Source of the DNA: Defluviitaleaceae bacterium
GTDB lineage: Bacteria > Bacillota > Clostridia > Lachnospirales > WQUN01
Assembly: GCA_009783525.1 (NCBI GenBank)
Contig: WRDG01000024.1
Coordinates: 1-15,527, forward strand
Direction: 5' to 3'
DNA: 15,527 bases
The notes under the pieces were generated by a model. That model had not been told where the DNA came from. It did no database searches and saw only the letters and a list, made by a program, of their open reading frames with translations. Positions 12,199 through 15,527 of the stretch are shown here, in pieces. Position 1 is the stretch's first letter. The number at the start of each line of letters is the position of its first letter. The translations under genes were made by a program, and so were the position numbers.

Positions 12199-14386
12199 AC
12201 CTGTTGATCAAGCATCCGTATAAAAGGGTTTTAGCTTCGTCCTCCGTGAGCGACGGGAGTTTTAAATCAAACGGGATTTTTTCGCTTTCGTGCAGTACGA
12301 ACGCGCTTATGTTTTCGGCCCTTGCTTTGACCGCCTTTCTAATGCCCGGCACGAATATAAAATCCCCGGTTTTAAACGGCGGCTCTCCGTTTGTTGTAAA
12401 CGGAAGCAGCCCCCAGTTGACGAGGTTTGAACGGTAGCGCTTGGTCGCGTATTCGTTTGCGATGTTCGCAAGGCCGCCAAGCACCCGCTGGCAGCTCGCC
12501 GCCTGCTCCCTCGCCGAGCCGTCGCCGGGTTTTACGGCAAATATTACGCTGCCCGCTGCCGTATCCGGCGGCAGCTCGGGCAAATATTTTTTTGCCTCTT
12601 CCGCCGCGGACTTTGCTCGCTTAACATATTCGGGGTCCTTTCTCGACAGCGTGTACTCCGCAAGCGCCTGCGGGTTTGATCTGTAGGACGAAGTCTCGCC
12701 GGACGGAATAAGCTCGTCGGTTGTCGTCACCGGGTCGGTTATATACGAGGCAACATACATCAGAATGTTTTTTGCAAGCGGTTTAAACGCCGGCCAAGGT
12801 TTTATGCCCGGCCCCTCCGCAAGAAGCACGGCGGGGTCCGGTTTACCCGTGCCGTCGTAAACATGCCTGTCATATATTTTTTTATCGAAAAAATATTTTG
12901 CTTTTGAAAATTCGTAATTTATTTCCGTTGCGGGTGTTATGCTGCCGCCGTTAACCGCCGAAGCGGCTATCGACCTTGCGTCCATAAGCATTACCGCGGC
13001 CGTCTGCCCGTTGTTCGGCTTCGAGCCTTCGCGGTTCGGAAAATTACGGGTCACATGCCGCAGGCTTAAACCGTTGTTTTGCGGGATGTCTCCCGCGCCG
13101 AAGCACGGCCCGCAAAACGCGGTCTTAATTACCGCGCCCGCTTCGAGCAGGCTGCCGTACACGCCGTCTTTTACGAGCGCGGAAGTTACCGGCAGGCTCG
13201 CGGGATAAACAGAAAGCGCGAAGCCGTTCTTGATTTTTCCCGTTTGCAAAATTTTTGCCGCTTCGCATAAATTTTCAAACAGGCCGCCCGCGCAGCCCGC
13301 GATGATGCCTTGCTGTGCGCAAAGCCTGCCGCTGTATATTTTATCGCGCAAAAAAGCGAGCGACTCATCTTCGGAAAAAATATCGCCCGCGTTTTTTACT
13401 GCTTCTTTAATTGTAAACACACGGCTCGGATGAAACGGCAGCGCGACCATCGGCTCGACCTTTGACAAATCAAGTTCGATAAATCCGTCGTAATAAACGG
13501 GGCTGTCCATCTCTAATTTACGGTACAGGTTTTCGCGTCCGTGCGCCGCGTAATATTCTTCGATAATTTCGTCCGTTTCCCATACGGAAGAAAGACACGC
13601 GGTTTCGGTCGTCATTACGTCTATGCCCAAGCGGTAGTCCGCGCTTAAATTTTTAAGCCCGGGTCCGAAAAACTCCATCACTTTATTTTTTACATATCCG
13701 TTTTCGAATGTCGCGCCTATTATCGCGAGCGCGATGTCCTGCGGGCCCACGCCCCTTGCAGGCTCCCCGGTCAAATATACGCCCACAACCTCCGGCACCT
13801 TTATGTCGTAAGTTTTTCCGAGAAGCTGCTTGACAAGCTCGCCGCCGCCCTCGCCTATTCCCATCACGCCCAGCGCGCCGTAGCGCGTGTGGCTGTCCGA
13901 GCCGAGTATCATGCCGCCGCAGGCGCACATGCATTCGCGCATATATTGGTGTATAACCGAAACATGCGGGGGTACAAACACTCCCCCGAATTTTTTTGCG
14001 GCGGAACGCCCGAAGGCGTGGTCGTCCGCGTTTATTGTGCCTCCCACGGCGCACAGGCTGTTGTGGCAGCAGGTGAGCGTATACGGCAACGGAAACTCAA
14101 AGTTCTCGCCGATCGCAACCGACGCAAGCGCCGTTTGTATGATGCCCACATACGTGATGTCATGCGAAGCGAGCGCGTCGAATTTAATTTTTAAATTTTC
14201 ATAATCTTTAAACAATCCGCTTCCCGCATTGGTAATGCTGTGGCTTTCTAAAACCTGCAGCGCTATCGTGCCGCGCTTCAGCATGTTTTTTTCACTCGTT
14301 TTTGCATGCAGAGCTTTTTCTCCCGGGGTGATTATTCCGCCGCTGACAAACGCTCCGTATCCATATAATTTTATCAATCCGTTCAC
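12185..14386 (-). CDS. Aconitase-superfamily hydratase with [4Fe-4S] cluster (YbhJ-like), function unknown
   Basis: A 733-residue member of the aconitase superfamily often annotated simply 'hydratase'. Three cluster Cys are seen: C365 in IIAGCAGG, and C425 and C428 in TAFCGPCFGAG. Other active-site blocks are TCCHNSLCAVGGTINADDH (105-123), ILGSDSHTRYGALG (160-173), VMTTETACLSS (258-267) and RNFPNREGSK (447-456), matching the aconitase Asp/His, substrate-Arg and swivel regions. VTTTDELIPSGETSSYRSNP and YRSNLVNWGLLPF are the C-terminal swivel-domain motifs. It would catalyse a dehydration/hydration of a hydroxy-acid; it is not canonical AcnA/AcnB or isopropylmalate isomerase by sequence, and the substrate is not known. 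The start is GTG, 9 nt after the GH4 stop, chosen because LIKLYGYGAF matches the family N-terminus as I remember it. The upstream site is weak (GGGCGA), suggesting translational coupling to the GH4 gene. Confidence 0.92.
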   Translation of the reverse strand: MNGLIKLYGYGAFVSGGIITPGEKALHAKTSEKNMLKRGTIALQVLESHSITNAGSGLFKDYENLKIKFDALASHDITYVGIIQTALASVAIGENFEFPLPYTLTCCHNSLCAVGGTINADDHAFGRSAAKKFGGVFVPPHVSVIHQYMRECMCACGGMILGSDSHTRYGALGVMGIGEGGGELVKQLLGKTYDIKVPEVVGVYLTGEPARGVGPQDIALAIIGATFENGYVKNKVMEFFGPGLKNLSADYRLGIDVMTTETACLSSVWETDEIIEEYYAAHGRENLYRKLEMDSPVYYDGFIELDLSKVEPMVALPFHPSRVFTIKEAVKNAGDIFSEDESLAFLRDKIYSGRLCAQQGIIAGCAGGLFENLCEAAKILQTGKIKNGFALSVYPASLPVTSALVKDGVYGSLLEAGAVIKTAFCGPCFGAGDIPQNNGLSLRHVTRNFPNREGSKPNNGQTAAVMLMDARSIAASAVNGGSITPATEINYEFSKAKYFFDKKIYDRHVYDGTGKPDPAVLLAEGPGIKPWPAFKPLAKNILMYVASYITDPVTTTDELIPSGETSSYRSNPQALAEYTLSRKDPEYVKRAKSAAEEAKKYLPELPPDTAAGSVIFAVKPGDGSAREQAASCQRVLGGLANIANEYATKRYRSNLVNWGLLPFTTNGEPPFKTGDFIFVPGIRKAVKARAENISAFVLHESEKIPFDLKLPSLTEDEAKTLLYGCLINRYAAE

Positions 14387-14395
14387 TCGCCCGTA

Positions 14396-15527
14396 TTATT
14401 TATATTTTGGAAGCCAATTTCCGTGCGCGTCTATCAGGTCGTCGCAAAGCGATTTTATTTCGTCGATCGACAGCTCGCTTGATGTGTGCGGGTCGAGCAT
14501 CGCCGCGTAATATATGTTTTCTTTTTTTTGCGTGACTGCCGCCTCAATGGTCAGCAGATGCACGTTGATGTTCGTGCGGTTAAGCGCCGCGCACTGCTGC
14601 GGCAGGTCGCCCACGAAGCACGGGCGCACGCCGTTGCCGTCGACCATGCACGCTACCTCGACGCATGCCTCGCCCGGAAGGTTTGTTATCAGCCCGTTGT
14701 TTAAAACATTGCCCCCGATTGACGTAGGCGTGTTTGTCACAACCGCTTCCATTATGTAAGAGGCGTATTCCTGCGAACGGTTGTGGTCGAGCTTCGGGTT
14801 GTTAACCAATTCTTCCCGCTGCTTTTCCCAATGGGCGATCTGCCCGACGCAGCGCCGCGGGTATTCGTCAAGAGGGATGTTGAAGCGGTCGATCAGCTCC
14901 GGATATTTGCTCTTGATCCAATACGGCATGTACTCCGCGTTGTGTTCGCTCGACTCGGTCACGTAATAGCCGAACGTTTTTAAAATTTCGATGCGTACCA
15001 TATCCCAGTGCTTGCCGGTTTTTTCCGTTGCGCGTTTGCGAACTTCCGGATAAATGTCAACGCCGTTGCGTTTTATTTCGAGCAGCCAGCCCATGTGGTT
15101 GATGCCCGCGATTTTATATGTGATGCCGTCGGTGGGCATATCAAGCACCGTCAGCAACCCCCACGCGCATGACTGCACGCTGTGGCACAGGCCGACGGTT
15201 TTTATCGGCGTGTAGCGCAGCATCGCGCCCGTGAGCATCGACATCGGGTTCGTGTAATTTATAAAAAGAGCGTCAGGGCAAACCTTTGCCATGTCTTCGG
15301 CAAAACCGAACATGACCGGTATGGTCCTTAGCGCGCGGAATATCCCGCCTATGCCGAGCGTGTCCGCTATCGTCTGCCTGAGCCCGTATTTTTTCGGCAC
15401 TTCAAAATCGGTAACCGTGCAGGGCTCATAGCCGCCAACCTGGATGGCGTTTACAACGAAGTCCGCGCCGCGCAAGCTCGCGATCCTGTTTGTGTAGGCT
15501 TTAATATTTGCGCGTCCGCCGTTGCAA
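14396..15527 (-). CDS. melA: GH4 alpha-galactosidase/alpha-glucosidase family (MelA-like), 5'-truncated by the window
   Basis: The frame is open to the right edge, so about the first 65-70 residues, including the NAD-binding GxGS motif, lie outside; about 376 residues are visible. GH4 enzymes cleave glycosides by an unusual NAD+ and Mn2+-dependent oxidation-elimination mechanism. Visible family motifs are ADFVVNAIQVGGYEP, YGLRQTIADTLGIGG, FINYTNPMSMLTG, the metal-binding Cys-His in GLCHSVQ, and the second metal His in AGINHMGW. The C-terminal half (NGLITNLPGEACVEVACMVD, LPQQCAALNRTNINVH) is also MelA-like. The closest remembered relatives are bacterial MelA alpha-galactosidases, which suggests breakdown of melibiose- or raffinose-type sugars, but GH4 also includes alpha-glucosidases and glucuronidases. 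It heads the visible part of a packed gene cluster; the TTG at 15475 is an internal codon, not the start. Confidence 0.93.
   Translation of the reverse strand, partial: CNGGRANIKAYTNRIASLRGADFVVNAIQVGGYEPCTVTDFEVPKKYGLRQTIADTLGIGGIFRALRTIPVMFGFAEDMAKVCPDALFINYTNPMSMLTGAMLRYTPIKTVGLCHSVQSCAWGLLTVLDMPTDGITYKIAGINHMGWLLEIKRNGVDIYPEVRKRATEKTGKHWDMVRIEILKTFGYYVTESSEHNAEYMPYWIKSKYPELIDRFNIPLDEYPRRCVGQIAHWEKQREELVNNPKLDHNRSQEYASYIMEAVVTNTPTSIGGNVLNNGLITNLPGEACVEVACMVDGNGVRPCFVGDLPQQCAALNRTNINVHLLTIEAAVTQKKENIYYAAMLDPHTSSELSIDEIKSLCDDLIDAHGNWLPKYK

Noticed and set aside
13683..14054. 123-residue Arg-rich frame on the minus strand
   Set aside because: It is an alternative frame of the hydratase gene with biased Arg/Gly composition and no support as a gene.
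1..15527. CRISPR arrays, insertion sequences, tRNA or rRNA genes
   Set aside because: No regularly spaced repeats, transposase motifs, terminal inverted repeats, or tRNA/rRNA signatures were seen on reading both strands.

Overview
The window suggests an anaerobic member of the Bacillota (Clostridia), probably an uncultured gut lineage. The grounds are a T-box-controlled aminoacyl-tRNA synthetase operon, indirect tRNA amidation (GatCAB), strong GGAGG-type ribosome binding sites, and a fermentative carbohydrate and anaerobe gene set (GH4 alpha-galactosidase, an Fe-S aconitase-family hydratase, a UroD-family protein, a sugar-type binding lipoprotein). This is inference; there is no rRNA or other direct taxonomic marker. 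Every supported gene lies on the minus strand, so transcription runs from high to low coordinates.

Region A (15527 to 8048): a tightly packed run of a 5'-truncated GH4 alpha-galactosidase (melA-like), an aconitase-superfamily hydratase 9 nt downstream, a YhhN-like membrane protein overlapping it by 14 nt, and a large cytosolic protein overlapping that by 13 nt. The large protein joins a cysteine-peptidase-like N-terminal domain to an SGNH/GDSL-type esterase domain. dusB (tRNA dihydrouridine synthase) follows after 69 nt.

Region B (8036 to 3271): a consensus-like promoter, a compact T-box riboswitch with an intrinsic terminator, then aspS-gatC-gatA-gatB. AspRS is of the non-discriminating type, and GatC and GatB look intact, so this is the machinery for making Asn-tRNA(Asn) by transamidation of Asp-tRNA(Asn). 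The gatA product is highly abnormal: 304 residues instead of about 485, with the amidase signature eroded and the Ser nucleophile position occupied by Ile, although the C-terminal half is well conserved. This is the most interesting signal in the window: a pseudo-amidase GatA kept in frame and in operon between intact partners.

Region C (3270 to 1): a UroD-family protein with its own likely extended -10 promoter, a large extracellular solute-binding lipoprotein with no permease genes beside it, and at the left edge a start-less coding remnant resembling the tail of AlbA-type ATP-binding proteins. No CRISPR array, insertion sequence, tRNA or rRNA was seen.
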